Part shown: piece by piece, positions 51,526-61,006 of the stretch
How the letters are laid out: each line of letters starts with the position of its first letter
Numbering within the stretch: position 1 is the stretch's first letter
From: Aliiroseovarius lamellibrachiae
GTDB taxonomy: Bacteria > Pseudomonadota > Alphaproteobacteria > Rhodobacterales > Rhodobacteraceae
Assembly: GCF_018599245.1 (NCBI RefSeq)
Contig: NZ_JAHEVJ010000007.1
Coordinates: 62,001-126,000, forward strand
Reading direction: 5' to 3'
Length of the DNA stretch: 64,000 nt
The notes under the pieces: generated by a model
Told to the model about the DNA's origin: nothing
Databases searched by the model: none
The model's input: the letters and a program-made list of their open reading frames with translations, nothing else
Translations under genes and position numbers: made by a program

Positions 51526-52440
51526 TTACCCCTTATTTGTGAAAGAACCGGCAATTTTTGCGGCCAAAGAGGCATTGTTTTTCACCAAAGCGATATTGGC
51601 CACCAATGACCGTCCCGCGGTGGCTTTATACATCGCATCAAGCAGAAAGGGCGTGACCTCTTTGGCGGTGATGCGTTCGGCTTCGGATTTCACCAAAGCG
51701 TCTTCGATCACGGGCATAATCTCTTCCCGCGGGATTTCGGCCTCCATTGGGATCGGATTGGCGATCAACTGACCACCGGGCAGACCCATCGCGCTGCGCA
51801 CCTCTTGGGCGCGTGCAATGGCGGCTGGATCATCCAGACGCAAAGGCGAGGGCAACCCTGAGCTGCGCGACCAAAAGGCGGGCATTTCGTCCTGCCCATA
51901 GGTGATCACGGGCACACCCAGCGTTTCAAGCACTTCGAGCGTTTTGGGGATATCCAAGATCGCCTTGGCCCCGGCGGCCACCACAGTGACCGGCGTGGTT
52001 GAAAATTCGCGCAAATCAGCAGAGATATCAAAGGTTTCCTCGGCCCCGCGATGCACGCCACCAATGCCACCCGTGGCAAACACACGAATGCCCGCCAGAT
52101 GTGCTGCGATCATCGTGGCGGCAACCGTTGTGGCGCCATATCCGCCGGACGCAATGCACACCGGCATATCCGCGCGAGAGACTTTGGCGACGTTCTTGGC
52201 CTGTGCCAGCTCATTCAATTCCGCGTCCGTCAGCCCCACATGTAATTGGCCGTTCAGGATCGCGATGGTCGCGGGGGTTGCCCCGCCTTCGCGCACCACG
52301 GCCTCAACCTCGCGCGCGGTGTCAACATTTTGCGGAAACGGCATGCCGTGGGTGATGATGGTGCTTTCCAGCGCGACAATCGGCGTGCCGTCGATGCGGG
52401 CTTTGGCAACTTCGGGGCTATAGGTGATGGGGAATGTCAT
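51526..52440 (-). CDS. psuG: Pseudouridine-5'-phosphate glycosidase
   Basis: Cleaves the C-C glycosidic bond of pseudouridine 5'-phosphate to uracil and ribose 5-phosphate. The 304 residues match the family: VALESTIITHGMPFPQN near the N-terminus, GGVHRGAEETFDISADL in the middle with the catalytic-lysine region before it, and the QLIANPIPMEAEIP stretch late. Overlaps the upstream kinase gene by four bases, the two enzymes forming the pseudouridine salvage pair. Confidence 0.95.
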   Translation of the reverse strand: MTFPITYSPEVAKARIDGTPIVALESTIITHGMPFPQNVDTAREVEAVVREGGATPATIAILNGQLHVGLTDAELNELAQAKNVAKVSRADMPVCIASGGYGATTVAATMIAAHLAGIRVFATGGIGGVHRGAEETFDISADLREFSTTPVTVVAAGAKAILDIPKTLEVLETLGVPVITYGQDEMPAFWSRSSGLPSPLRLDDPAAIARAQEVRSAMGLPGGQLIANPIPMEAEIPREEIMPVIEDALVKSEAERITAKEVTPFLLDAMYKATAGRSLVANIALVKNNASLAAKIAGSFTNKG

Positions 52441-53324
52441 ACATCTTCTCCTGAGACATATTTCGCCGCGATTTTCTGCGCGGTGATAAGGGCATTTTCG
52501 GGCGATTGGCCGTCGCGTTCAGCGGCGATATGGGCCGCCATAAACGTGTCACCGGCGCCAGTGATGCGGCGCACGCGGATCGACGGGCAGGGGGCGGTGA
52601 TCACACCGCGATCCATATGCCCCTCGGCGCAAAGATTGCCACCATCGGTCACGACAACCCGCGTGGCGCCCGCGTCTAACAAGGCATGTGCGCCCATCGC
52701 GGCGGTTTCGGGGGTGCTGTCGGTCAACAGCCCGGCTTCTTCAAGGTTCACATAAAGCGTGGCACCGGCATGCCCCATCAAGGGGCGCAAACGACGCGCT
52801 TTTCCGGGGCTGGCGGGGGCGACACGCAAATCAGCACGGGCAAAACTGGGCCGATCCGCAATCTCCGTCAGCAAATCCACGGTCAGATTGCCATCAAGCG
52901 CAATGATCCCGGTGTAAGGCGTATCGGCACTTCCTAAGGTGCCGTCTTCAAGCGGGGTCAGGATCGCATCTCCTGCCGCCTCAAGCGAATGGGCATCGGC
53001 AAGGGCCGCAACCAGCCCGGCGGGGCCTTCGATCGCCATATAACTGTCGGTGGGCAAATCGGGCGAGCGGTAAACATACTCTGTCACCATACCCATTTCA
53101 CGGGCACGAAACATCAGCTCATCGCCTTCGTGATCATGGCCAATGGCGGTGATCAGCGCAGGTTTCAACCCAAAGCGCGAAAAGGTCATGGCAATATTCA
53201 TCGCCACACCGCCGGGCAAACGGGAAATCCGCCCGGGCTGATCCGATCCAATGTGCATTTCGATATTGGTGCGTCCGATCACGTCCCACAGGACTGATCC
53301 AATACAAAGAATGGCATGTGTCAT
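52437..53324 (-). CDS. psuK: PfkB-family kinase, likely pseudouridine kinase
   Basis: Ribokinase-fold sugar kinase, 295 residues. The N-terminal signature PGGVAMNIAMTFSRFGLKPALI and the C-terminal RRITGAGDTFMAAH (anion hole and catalytic Asp in the GAGD motif) are both present. The coupled psuG gene makes pseudouridine the likely substrate, phosphorylated at the 5' position; the sequence alone would not distinguish it from other PfkB kinases. No dedicated transporter gene is adjacent. Confidence 0.88.
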   Translation of the reverse strand: MTHAILCIGSVLWDVIGRTNIEMHIGSDQPGRISRLPGGVAMNIAMTFSRFGLKPALITAIGHDHEGDELMFRAREMGMVTEYVYRSPDLPTDSYMAIEGPAGLVAALADAHSLEAAGDAILTPLEDGTLGSADTPYTGIIALDGNLTVDLLTEIADRPSFARADLRVAPASPGKARRLRPLMGHAGATLYVNLEEAGLLTDSTPETAAMGAHALLDAGATRVVVTDGGNLCAEGHMDRGVITAPCPSIRVRRITGAGDTFMAAHIAAERDGQSPENALITAQKIAAKYVSGEDV

Positions 53325-53455
53325 TGTTTCTCTTTGCCGATGTTTGCGTTAAAGGACAAGACGAAGTGATGGGACCAAGGCAAGATTTATGACGCGCCGA
53401 TCCTGACGTCGCGCATGAAGCACACCCACAATTGCAGTTCTTTTGTAAATAGCCC

Positions 53456-53484
53456 TTGCAACACCACCATCCCCCCGATATACG
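53456..53484 (+). promoter_or_regulatory. Promoter of rpsB-tsf
   Basis: TTGCAA (53456-53461), a 17-base spacer and TATACG (53479-53484). It predicts a start near 53491 and a 5' leader of about 115 bases containing GGGGGA/TCCCCC-like and CCGGTT/AACCGG dyads, which could be an S2 autoregulation site. Confidence 0.55.
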
Positions 53485-53606
53485 CGCGCCATTAATCCAC
53501 AGGCGGAGTGCGGGCCTATGGGGGAGAAATCCTCATGTGTCCACCGGTTGAAGGGACCCCCCTTTGATACATTCCGCCAAGGTTGAAACCGGAAAAGGAA
53601 ATGAAC

Positions 53607-54395
53607 ATGGCTCTGCCTGATTTCACACTCCGTCAGCTCTTGGAAGCTGGCGTACACTTTGGTCACCAAACACAACGCTGGAACCCACGTATGGGTCCGT
53701 ACATCTATGGTGAGCGTAACGGCATTCACATCTTTGACCTGACACAGACTGTTCCTATGCTGGATCAGGCTTTGACAGCTATTCGTGAAACTGTTGCCAA
53801 GGGCGGCCGCGTGCTGTTCGTTGGGACCAAGCGTCAAGCCGCTGGCGCCATTGCAGACGCCGCAGAGCGTTCGGCACAATATTACATGAACCACCGCTGG
53901 CTCGGTGGCACGCTGACCAACTGGCAGACCGTGTCTAAATCGATCCAACGCCTGAAAGAATTCGACGAAAAGCTTGCTTCTGGCGCCGAAGGCATGACCA
54001 AGAAAGAACGTCTTGGCATGGAACGTGAGCAGACAAAACTGCAAGCGTCTTTGGGCGGCATCCGCGAAATGGGCGGCGTTCCTGACCTTATCTTCGTCAT
54101 CGACGTGAAAAAAGAATCCCTGGCCATCGCCGAAGCCAACAAACTGGGCATCCCAGTTGTGGCTGTTGTCGACACCAACTGCCCACCAGAAGGCGTTGAC
54201 TATGTGATCCCTGGCAACGATGACGCAGCACGCGCCATTGCGCTTTACACCGATCTGGCGGCCCGCGCGGCTCTGGACGGTATGTCGGCCCAACTGGGTG
54301 CGGCTGGCGTTGACCTGGGCGAGCTGGAAAGCGGCATGACTGAAGAAGCTGTTGCAGAAGAAGCAACCGCTGAAGCAGCCCCTGCAGAAGCCTAA
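53607..54395 (+). CDS. rpsB: 30S ribosomal protein S2
   Basis: Small-subunit ribosomal protein that binds late and helps recruit S1. The 262 residues start with [21 protein letters not shown]-type sequence (family N-terminus), include [12 protein letters not shown] and [12 protein letters not shown], and end in an acidic Ala/Glu-rich tail ([17 protein letters not shown]), a common alphaproteobacterial extension. AAGGAAATGAAC precedes ATG 53607; the in-frame ATG six bases earlier is an alternative. Followed by tsf, the usual order. Confidence 0.97.
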   Translation: MALPDFTLRQLLEAGVHFGHQTQRWNPRMGPYIYGERNGIHIFDLTQTVPMLDQALTAIRETVAKGGRVLFVGTKRQAAGAIADAAERSAQYYMNHRWLGGTLTNWQTVSKSIQRLKEFDEKLASGAEGMTKKERLGMEREQTKLQASLGGIREMGGVPDLIFVIDVKKESLAIAEANKLGIPVVAVVDTNCPPEGVDYVIPGNDDAARAIALYTDLAARAALDGMSAQLGAAGVDLGELESGMTEEAVAEEATAEAAPAEA

Positions 54396-54406
54396 ACACG
54401 ATTAGA

Positions 54407-54435
54407 AGACGGGCAGGGTGCGTCCCTGCCTGTCT
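54407..54435 (+). promoter_or_regulatory. Stem-loop between rpsB and tsf
   Basis: AGACGGGCAGGG (54407-54418) pairs with CCCTGCCTGTCT (54424-54435) with one G-T pair and loop TGCGT. There is no T-tract, so it is more likely an attenuator or mRNA-stability element between the two genes than a full terminator. Confidence 0.6.
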
Positions 54436-54536
54436 CATCGTTCGGCAGAGGTCTGGCATTTCGTCCGGATGACCTGTCACAGATTTGATACCGGCATGGG
54501 CTAGGCCCGGCTGGAATTTCCCCAAGGAGAGTTAAG

Positions 54537-55412
54537 ATGGCAATCACTGCTGCACTCGTAAAAGAACTGCGCGAATCCACCGGCGTTGGCATGATGGACG
54601 CGAAAAAAGCCCTGGTTGAAACCGATGGCGACATGGAGGCGGCGCAAGATTGGCTGCGCACCAAAGGTTTGGCCAAAGCGGCCAAAAAGGCGGGCCGTAC
54701 CGCTGCTGAAGGTCTGGTTGCTGTGGCTGTTGCCGGCGGCAAGGGTATCGCTGTTGAAGTGAACTCGGAAACTGACTTTGTTGGCAAAAATGCTGAATTC
54801 CAAGAGATGGTTGGCGGTATCGCCAAAGCCGCTTTGGGTGTGTCGGACGTGGACGCGCTGGCCGCGGCTGATTTGGGTGGCAAGCCTGTGTCTGTTGTGA
54901 TCACCGACAAGATCGCCACCATTGGCGAAAACATGTCGCTGCGCCGGATGGCGTCTGTCGAAGGCGAAACCGTTGTAAGCTATGTGCACAACGCGGCCGC
55001 TGACGGCATGGGCAAAATCGGTGTTCTCGTTGCGATGAACGGCGGCAATGAAGCGTTTGGCAAACAGGTTGCAATGCACATTGCGGCGGCCAACCCACAG
55101 TCGTTGAACGAAGCATCCTTGGACCCGGCCGTTGTTGAAAAAGAACGCACCATCCTGACCGAGCAAGCCCGTGAAAGCGGCAAGCCTGAGAACATCATTG
55201 AAAACATGATCAAAGGCCGTATGAAAAAGTTCCTGGCCGAAGTCACCCTTCTGGGCCAAGACTTTGTCATCAACCCGGATCTGACTGTTGAAGCGGCGGC
55301 TAAAGAAGCTGGTGCTGAGATTGTTGGCTACATCCGTATGGAAGTTGGCGACGGTATTGAGAAAGAAGAAACAGATTTCGCTGCAGAAGTTGCAGCAGCT
55401 GTTCGCGGTTAA
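54537..55412 (+). CDS. tsf: Elongation factor Ts
   Basis: Nucleotide exchange factor for EF-Tu. The 291 residues have the UBA-like N-terminal helix domain ([21 protein letters not shown]), the TDF-containing segment [11 protein letters not shown] that inserts into EF-Tu, and two core subdomains. GGAG precedes the ATG. Codon choice in rpsB and tsf shows the pattern of highly expressed genes. A terminator follows 50 bases after the stop. Confidence 0.97.
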   Translation: MAITAALVKELRESTGVGMMDAKKALVETDGDMEAAQDWLRTKGLAKAAKKAGRTAAEGLVAVAVAGGKGIAVEVNSETDFVGKNAEFQEMVGGIAKAALGVSDVDALAAADLGGKPVSVVITDKIATIGENMSLRRMASVEGETVVSYVHNAAADGMGKIGVLVAMNGGNEAFGKQVAMHIAAANPQSLNEASLDPAVVEKERTILTEQARESGKPENIIENMIKGRMKKFLAEVTLLGQDFVINPDLTVEAAAKEAGAEIVGYIRMEVGDGIEKEETDFAAEVAAAVRG

Positions 55413-55462
55413 TTAAACCGCTCAGGGCAGGGGCATCGCGCCCGCGCTTTGAAACATCACTG

Positions 55463-55490
55463 AAAGGGGTCGGGTTTCCGGCCCCTTTTT
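55463..55490 (+). terminator. Intrinsic terminator after tsf
   Basis: AAAGGGGTCGG (55463-55473) pairs with CCGGCCCCTTT (55478-55488) including one T-G pair, loop GTTT, followed by further T. Confidence 0.92.
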
Positions 55491-55860
55491 CTGTCAGCGC
55501 ATTTCCAGTTGATATTGTATCGCTGAAAACTGGAAACACTTTCGGATCACAGCCTGAACAGCGTTCCACATATCAAAGGCCAGAAAAGGGAAGCGGCGCC
55601 AACGGGGAGGTCGACGCCGCAAAGAGTATCCGCAGGACTACGGCACCCTTTAAGGGAAGGGTAAAAGACTGGCGCCTTTGGGATCAATACTCCATTAACA
55701 CCAGCCCCTCGGTTACCCGACAGAATGATACGAGATCTGAAATCACAGCACGTCCACCCCATGTTCCAAACGGCAAAAGCCACCACTCACGGAACAATTG
55801 AATTATCGCGATTCTCGAGGCGCTTGGGTAGTGGGGTTTTCCATACCATCGCGACTGACC
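55491..55860. other. Noncoding stretch with several dyads between tsf and luxR
   Basis: No gene is supported in these 370 bases between convergent genes. Dyads include GCGGCG (55593-55598) with CGCCGC (55615-55620), followed by TTCCCTTTT on the minus strand and so perhaps the terminator of the luxR transcript, and GAGTAT (55624-55629) with ATACTC (55687-55692) enclosing ACCCTT/AAGGGT. If the minus-strand transcript ends at 55593, the luxR mRNA has a 3' tail of about 270 bases, long enough to hide a small RNA. Confidence 0.45.
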
Positions 55861-56640
55861 TCAGCCGATGCTGATTTTATTGCTGTTGTCGCTGCCGGGG
55901 AGCAAATAGATCTGATTGAGAAAGGAAGCTTTGGCGACGGCCTGCGCCGTGCTGTCAACGCCAAGCTTTTCACGCGCGATGCGCAGATGCTTTTCGACGG
56001 TCGCCGCCGAGACGGACATAATGGTTGCAATGTCCTGCGTGGTTTTCCCATCAGACACCCATTCAAGCGCTTCGCGTTGACGTGGTGTCAAGGGTTGTCG
56101 TTGTGTTTCAATAGGAAGCGAGATCATCTTAAGGTGTGTGACATTGGCGAAAACTTCGATATCGCGGCCATGCTCAACCCAGATTTCGTCCACCTCATCC
56201 TGATCCATTTCTTTGCGTCCGGTGGCGGCAAGCACACCGCGGGTCCGCGAGGTGGCCGAGGGAAAAGAGATCGTATATCCGGCGGTGACACCCATCTTTC
56301 GATTAACACTTAATACAGCCTGTTGCTGATCCCCCATCAGCTCCGCGTTTTCGCGAATCCAACGCCAGGAACATGATCCGGTGTTTTCGGCTGCCCAAAT
56401 AGCCATGGGGGAATGAAAATACATTTCATCGCTTGTGTAGGAGCGTAAATACTCTGCGTCATGGTTTGACAGCAGCAAGATATCTTCGCGCGGCCCAAAG
56501 CTGTTTGGCGTGAAATATCGGGAATACCCATAGATGATGCGATCAAACCCATAGCTTTCGAAGGTCTCGCGCTGGATCTGCCAAACCTGCTGTAGCGTGG
56601 CGCAGGCACAGACGTCTTTCAGAAGCTCCAGAAACGACAT
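55861..56640 (-). CDS. LuxR-family regulator with autoinducer-binding-like domain (solo)
   Basis: Transcription factor of 259 residues: an N-terminal Autoind_bind-like domain (about 20-165) and a C-terminal GerE helix-turn-helix (LTPRQREALEWVSDGKTTQDIA to KLGVDS). Aligning by hand with LuxR/TraR, the pocket residues W57, Y61, D70, P71 and W85 of TraR fall on Tyr64, Tyr68, Ser77, Pro78 and Trp92. Asp70, which normally contacts the AHL amide, is thus Ser. No luxI gene is nearby, so this is a solo receptor that may bind a different ligand or none. It follows aroQ by three bases. How it is regulated is not visible. Confidence 0.85.
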   Translation of the reverse strand: MSFLELLKDVCACATLQQVWQIQRETFESYGFDRIIYGYSRYFTPNSFGPREDILLLSNHDAEYLRSYTSDEMYFHSPMAIWAAENTGSCSWRWIRENAELMGDQQQAVLSVNRKMGVTAGYTISFPSATSRTRGVLAATGRKEMDQDEVDEIWVEHGRDIEVFANVTHLKMISLPIETQRQPLTPRQREALEWVSDGKTTQDIATIMSVSAATVEKHLRIAREKLGVDSTAQAVAKASFLNQIYLLPGSDNSNKISIG

Positions 56641-56643
56641 CGG

Positions 56644-57084
56644 TCACCCATTCTCGAGATGGGCAAGAAGCGCATCAATGGCGAGCGTGTATCCTACCGC
56701 GCCAAACCCGCAAATCTGACCGATGGCTGCCTTTGCGATATATGAGGTGTGGCGAAAGTCTTCTCGCGCGTGAATATTGGACAGATGAAGTTCAACAACC
56801 GGCAGTTCAGTCGACACAATTGCATCCATCAACGCAATTGACGTGTGCGTATAGGCACCGGCGTTTAAAATGATCCCGTCATGCACGCCGCGCGCCGCGT
56901 GGATCGCATCCACCAGCGCACCTTCGTGGTTGGATTGAAGACACACACAGCGCACATCGCGCGATTTTGCATGGCTGACACACTTGTCTTCAATATCGTT
57001 AAGCGTTGTTGTCCCATAGATTTCTGGTTGACGCGTCCCCAGAAGGTTGAGATTTGGGCCATTCAGAACCAAGATCGATGACAT
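56644..57084 (-). CDS. aroQ: Type II 3-dehydroquinate dehydratase
   Basis: Third step of the shikimate pathway, 3-dehydroquinate to 3-dehydroshikimate. The 146 residues carry the family N-terminus LVLNGPNLNLLGTRQPEIYG with catalytic Tyr23 and Arg18, NAGAYTHTSIALMDA, and ELHLSNIHAREDFR with the catalytic His. Type II enzymes are dodecamers of about this length. It is cotranscribed with a luxR gene three bases downstream; the usual alphaproteobacterial neighbour accB-accC is absent. This is unusual and might mean catabolic or signalling use of quinate-derived compounds, which is speculation. Confidence 0.95.
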   Translation of the reverse strand: MSSILVLNGPNLNLLGTRQPEIYGTTTLNDIEDKCVSHAKSRDVRCVCLQSNHEGALVDAIHAARGVHDGIILNAGAYTHTSIALMDAIVSTELPVVELHLSNIHAREDFRHTSYIAKAAIGQICGFGAVGYTLAIDALLAHLENG

Positions 57085-57365
57085 ATAATTTTCCCTTTTC
57101 CCTAGATCAACTCTGCCAAGAAAGCTCGAGTTTGTCGAGGGTCTAGAGCGGGATTAACCGATGCGTCAAAAGGATCGACCGGTGACCGGAATGCTGTGGG
57201 TGCTTGATTAACAGCGTTCTGTAAGTGGTTGTTATCATGTATTTTAGACTGACGTTTGACGCGGTTTGTTTGGGGTTAATATTACATAATACTGATTATG
57301 CGATTAATATGCCAACCTCAACCTTTGTGCGTATTACGGTGTGCGCCCTTGTTCCTGCCGTGAGA

Positions 57366-58055
57366 TCACCCCAGTGAATACCCGGTCCCGCGGACCGTTC
57401 TTAACGGATCATCCCCGCCGACCTTGCACAATGCCTTGCGCAAACGGCCCACATGAACATCGACCGTTCTTGTGTCGACATAGACATCGCGCCCCCAGAC
57501 ACGATCCAAAAGCTGTTCACGGCTCCAGACGCGCCCCGGTTTTTCCATCAAGGTGGTCAGCAGGCGAAATTCGGTTGGGCCCAGTTTGATCGGTTCACCC
57601 GCCCGCGTCACACGGTGGCTTTCGCCGTCCAAAATGATGTCGTCAAACGTCAGCTGTTGCCCCACGGCGGCCGGTCGTGTGCGGCGCAATTGCGTGCGAA
57701 CCCGCGCCATCAGTTCCGACACGGAAAATGGCTTGACGACATAGTCATCCGCGCCGGTTTCCAACCCTCGCACACGGTCCAATTCCTCGGATCGCGCTGA
57801 CAACATGATCACCGGAATGGGCCGCGTTTCCTTGCGCGACTTCACCTGACGACAAATCTCAATGCCTGACACCCCCGGCAGCATCCAATCCAACAGGATC
57901 AAATCCGGCATCACCTCGTCGACCATCAACAGCGCATCATCGCCGTTTTCTGCCATCACCACCTCATACCCTTCGGCATTGAGGTTATAGCGGAGGATTT
58001 CACGTTGGGCGGGTTCATCTTCGACCAGTAAAACACAGGGCTTCTGCGCGCTCAT
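57366..58055 (-). CDS. phoB: Phosphate regulon response regulator PhoB
   Basis: OmpR-type activator of Pho genes, 229 residues. Receiver domain with phospho-acceptor Asp56 in LILLDWMLPG, the T/S position in MLSARSEE and Lys in YVVKPFSV; C-terminal winged helix with REQLLDRVWGRDVYVDTRTVDVHVGRLRKAL. It overlaps phoU by four bases and is last in the pst cluster. No phoR gene is adjacent in this window, although PhoR usually accompanies PhoB. Confidence 0.95.
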   Translation of the reverse strand: MSAQKPCVLLVEDEPAQREILRYNLNAEGYEVVMAENGDDALLMVDEVMPDLILLDWMLPGVSGIEICRQVKSRKETRPIPVIMLSARSEELDRVRGLETGADDYVVKPFSVSELMARVRTQLRRTRPAAVGQQLTFDDIILDGESHRVTRAGEPIKLGPTEFRLLTTLMEKPGRVWSREQLLDRVWGRDVYVDTRTVDVHVGRLRKALCKVGGDDPLRTVRGTGYSLG

Positions 58056-58783
58056 GACGTCGCCTCGTCATCCCCACCGGTGGGCAGTTCATAGTTGGGG
58101 GCATTGCCTTTTGGGCGCGCCTCATCGGGCATGTCACCGGTCACCAAATAGATCACCTGATCCGCGATGGATGTGATGTGATCCCCCATACGTTCGATGT
58201 TTTTCGCGATGAAATGAAGGTGCATACAGCTTGAAATATTGCGCGGGTCTTCCATCATAAAGGTCAGGAATTCGCGAAACAAAGCATTGTACATCTGGTC
58301 CACTTCGATGTCGCGATGCCGTACGTCTTGCGCCAGATCCACGTCACGGCGGATATAGGCATCCAGCACATCCGACAGCATTAGCTGCACTTCCATCGCC
58401 ATGCGTTTGATCGCCCCCGAGGCCCCATCGATGGGCTGCATATGCACCAAAACACTGGTGCGTTTGGCCATGTTTTTCGCGTAATCGCCAACCCGTTCAA
58501 GGTTGGCGGCAATGCGCATCACGGTCAGAACAGTGCGAAGATCCGACGCAATTGGTTGGCGCAGGGCCAGCAAACGCGCGCATTCTTCTTGGATCTGTGT
58601 GTCCAGGGCATCGATTTTCTTGTCGGCTTTGCGCACGACGTCTGCCAGCTCTTCATCACGGGATTTCAACGACTTGGCGCCGTCACGGATGGCCGTTTCC
58701 ACCAGCCCGCCCATTTTCATCACATGGGCCTGAATTTCCTCAAGGTCCCGGTCAAAAGCGGATGCGATATGTTGATCAATCAT
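58052..58783 (-). CDS. phoU: Phosphate transport regulator PhoU
   Basis: Peripheral protein that links the Pst transporter to PhoR signalling and limits phosphate uptake. The 243 residues form two repeats of the PhoU three-helix domain with the metal-binding E-x-x-x-D type motifs, e.g. RVGDYAKNMAKR and RMGDHITSIADQV. Sits between pstB (17-base gap) and phoB (four-base overlap). Confidence 0.95.
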   Translation of the reverse strand: MIDQHIASAFDRDLEEIQAHVMKMGGLVETAIRDGAKSLKSRDEELADVVRKADKKIDALDTQIQEECARLLALRQPIASDLRTVLTVMRIAANLERVGDYAKNMAKRTSVLVHMQPIDGASGAIKRMAMEVQLMLSDVLDAYIRRDVDLAQDVRHRDIEVDQMYNALFREFLTFMMEDPRNISSCMHLHFIAKNIERMGDHITSIADQVIYLVTGDMPDEARPKGNAPNYELPTGGDDEATS

Positions 58784-58800
58784 GTGTCTGTCCCCTGCCC

Positions 58801-59598
58801 TTAACCGATCCGGCCCGTGATATAACTCTCGGTGCGTGGATCTTCGGGATTGGTGAAAATCTTTGTGGTGTCGTCATATTCCACAAGGTTGCCCATGTGG
58901 AAAAAAGCGGTTTTTTGGCTGACGCGCGCGGCTTGCTGCATCGAGTGGGTGACAATCACCACAGAAAAGTTTTCGCGCAGCTCGTCGATCAGCTCTTCAA
59001 CCTGTGCCGTGGCGATGGGATCAAGCGCCGAACACGGCTCATCCATCAGCAAAACCTCAGGCTCGGTCGCAACAGCTCGCGCAATGCACAAACGCTGTTG
59101 TTGCCCGCCAGAAAGCCCGGTTCCGGGCGCATGAAGGCGGTCTTTAACCTCGTTCCAAATGGCCCCGCGACGCAAAGATTTCTCAACGATATCATCAAGA
59201 TCCGCTTTGTTGCGGGCAAGGCCATGAATGCGCGGACCGTAAGCGACATTGTCATAAATCGACTTGGGGAACGGGTTGGGTTTTTGAAACACCATGCCGA
59301 CTTTTGCGCGCAGCTGTACGGGATCCACCCGACGATCATAAATGTCTTCGCCGTCCAACAGAATGTCGCCCGTGACCCGGCAAATATCAATGGTGTCATT
59401 CATCCGATTAAGACAGCGCAGAAAGGTCGATTTCCCGCACCCAGACGGACCGATAAAGGCGGTCACGGTCTTATCCTCAATCTCGACATTCACGTCTTTG
59501 ATCGCATGGGTGTCGGCGTAATGCACTTGCACGTTTTTGGCTGAGATCTTTGAGGTTTTCATCTCTAAGGCTTTCTCGGTTTTCGTCATATCGTTCAT
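58801..59598 (-). CDS. pstB: Phosphate ABC transporter ATP-binding protein PstB
   Basis: ATPase of the high-affinity phosphate importer. From ATG 59598 it has 265 residues: Walker [10 protein letters not shown] (50-58), Q-loop FQKPNPFP, signature LSGGQQQRL and Walker [14 protein letters not shown]. The extra in-frame residues up to 59664 do not look like family sequence; ATG 59589 is a further candidate. AGGA lies about 12 bases upstream of 59598. The gap to pstA is 49 bases. Confidence 0.95.
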   Translation of the reverse strand: MNDMTKTEKALEMKTSKISAKNVQVHYADTHAIKDVNVEIEDKTVTAFIGPSGCGKSTFLRCLNRMNDTIDICRVTGDILLDGEDIYDRRVDPVQLRAKVGMVFQKPNPFPKSIYDNVAYGPRIHGLARNKADLDDIVEKSLRRGAIWNEVKDRLHAPGTGLSGGQQQRLCIARAVATEPEVLLMDEPCSALDPIATAQVEELIDELRENFSVVIVTHSMQQAARVSQKTAFFHMGNLVEYDDTTKIFTNPEDPRTESYITGRIG

Positions 59599-59647
59599 TG
59601 TCGTGGTCCTCGTCGTGGTCCATTCTGGGGCCCCATTTCGGTGCGGC

Positions 59648-61006
59648 CTACCAGCGGCGCTCAAACCGTCGGCGCAGGATGATTGCGATGATATTCATGG
59701 TCATGAGGAACAGAAGCAAGATAATGATCCCGCCCCATGCCCGTTCATAATAGGCAGGGTCCGCGCGCTTCGCCCATTCATAGATTTGCGCCGGCATGGC
59801 AGAATTGGGGCTGAGGAACCCTTCGATCAGTCCTTCGGGCGGATTGGACGCGATATAGCCCACCATCCCGATCAGCAAAAGCGGCGCGGTTTCGCCAAGC
59901 GCTTGCGCCAGACCAATGATGGTTCCGGTCAGAATGCCCGGCATCGCCAGCGGCAGCACATGGTGGAACACGGTTTGCATTTTCGAGGCACCAATCCCCA
60001 AAGCCGCTTCGCGGATTGACGGCGGCACAGCCTTCAAGGACGCGCGGGTTGAAATGATGATCGTCGGCAGGGTCATTAAGGTCAGCACCAGCCCCCCTAC
60101 CAGCGGCGCTGATTGTGGGAAATGGGCAAATTGGATGAACACGGCCAGACCCAAGATCCCAAACACAATCGACGGCACCGCCGCAAGGTTTGAGATGTTC
60201 ACTTCGATCAGATCCGTGAACCAGTTCTGGCGCGCAAACTCTTCCAGGTAAATCGACGCCGCCACACCGATCGGCAATGCGGCCAGCAGGACGACAATCA
60301 TCATATAAAAGCTGCCCAACATCGACACGCCGATCCCGGCCTGTTCCGGGCGACTTTCCGAGGCATCCGCGCCGGTGATAAAGGACATATTGAACCCTTT
60401 GCGCACAATGCCTGCGTCCCGCAGCGCGTCAATAAGATCCAAATGCACAGGCGTCAGGTTCTTGTCGCGCGCAAGGCTTTCGCGACTGACGCGATCCTTC
60501 AGATACCCATCCACACGGGACGAGGCGAGCAGTTTAAACGCCACCGTGTCACCAATACGATCCGGGTTTGCGATGACAAACTCCCGCAGCTGACCGGCCG
60601 CACCTGACGACAGCATCTTGCGCAGATCTTTGCCTTTGCGAAACGGGTTCTCCACCCCAATCTCGTCAATCGCGCGCCGGATGGCGTCGTCAATCAGCGG
60701 GTTATAACCAAAGGTCGTGACCTTTTTGATCTTGTCCAAATCACGGGTGCCGGATTTGTCCAGTTTCGCCTCTAAAAGCTCCACCTGAAGGGTGAGCGTG
60801 GTCTGTTGGAACGCCCCTACCCCTTTGAAAAGGATCGAGGAAATCAGCACCACCAGAAACACAAGGCCAATGGCGATCGCGGTGATGCCATAGGCGCGAA
60901 ACCGTTTTTCAGACGCATTGCGGCGGGCGGTATTTGCGTCTTGTACGAGCAAAGAATTAACCGGTTTTTGGGGGCGCGCAGCCGTCATGTCGGTCATATC
61001 ACTCAT
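59648..61006 (-). CDS. pstA: Phosphate ABC transporter permease PstA
   Basis: Inner-membrane permease, 452 residues, longer than E. coli PstA (about 296) because of an N-terminal soluble/periplasmic domain (about 60-215) typical of alphaproteobacteria. The permease core has six or so hydrophobic segments and the EAA loop in [28 protein letters not shown]. Its start overlaps the pstC stop by four bases. Confidence 0.93.
   Translation of the reverse strand: MSDMTDMTAARPQKPVNSLLVQDANTARRNASEKRFRAYGITAIAIGLVFLVVLISSILFKGVGAFQQTTLTLQVELLEAKLDKSGTRDLDKIKKVTTFGYNPLIDDAIRRAIDEIGVENPFRKGKDLRKMLSSGAAGQLREFVIANPDRIGDTVAFKLLASSRVDGYLKDRVSRESLARDKNLTPVHLDLIDALRDAGIVRKGFNMSFITGADASESRPEQAGIGVSMLGSFYMMIVVLLAALPIGVAASIYLEEFARQNWFTDLIEVNISNLAAVPSIVFGILGLAVFIQFAHFPQSAPLVGGLVLTLMTLPTIIISTRASLKAVPPSIREAALGIGASKMQTVFHHVLPLAMPGILTGTIIGLAQALGETAPLLLIGMVGYIASNPPEGLIEGFLSPNSAMPAQIYEWAKRADPAYYERAWGGIIILLLFLMTMNIIAIILRRRFERRW

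Noticed and set aside
53607-55412. Composition shift in rpsB and tsf as a sign of transfer
   Set aside because: The codon pattern is what is expected for highly expressed translation genes, not foreign DNA.
55547-55786. 79-residue minus-strand frame between tsf and luxR
   Set aside because: GTG start without ribosome site and no recognisable sequence; the stretch is better explained by RNA dyads.
57085-57365. lux-box-like dyads upstream of aroQ (CTAGA/TCTAG, AACTC/GAGTT, CTCGA/TCGAG)
   Set aside because: The dyads are short, differently spaced and do not match a lux box; too weak to annotate as an operator.
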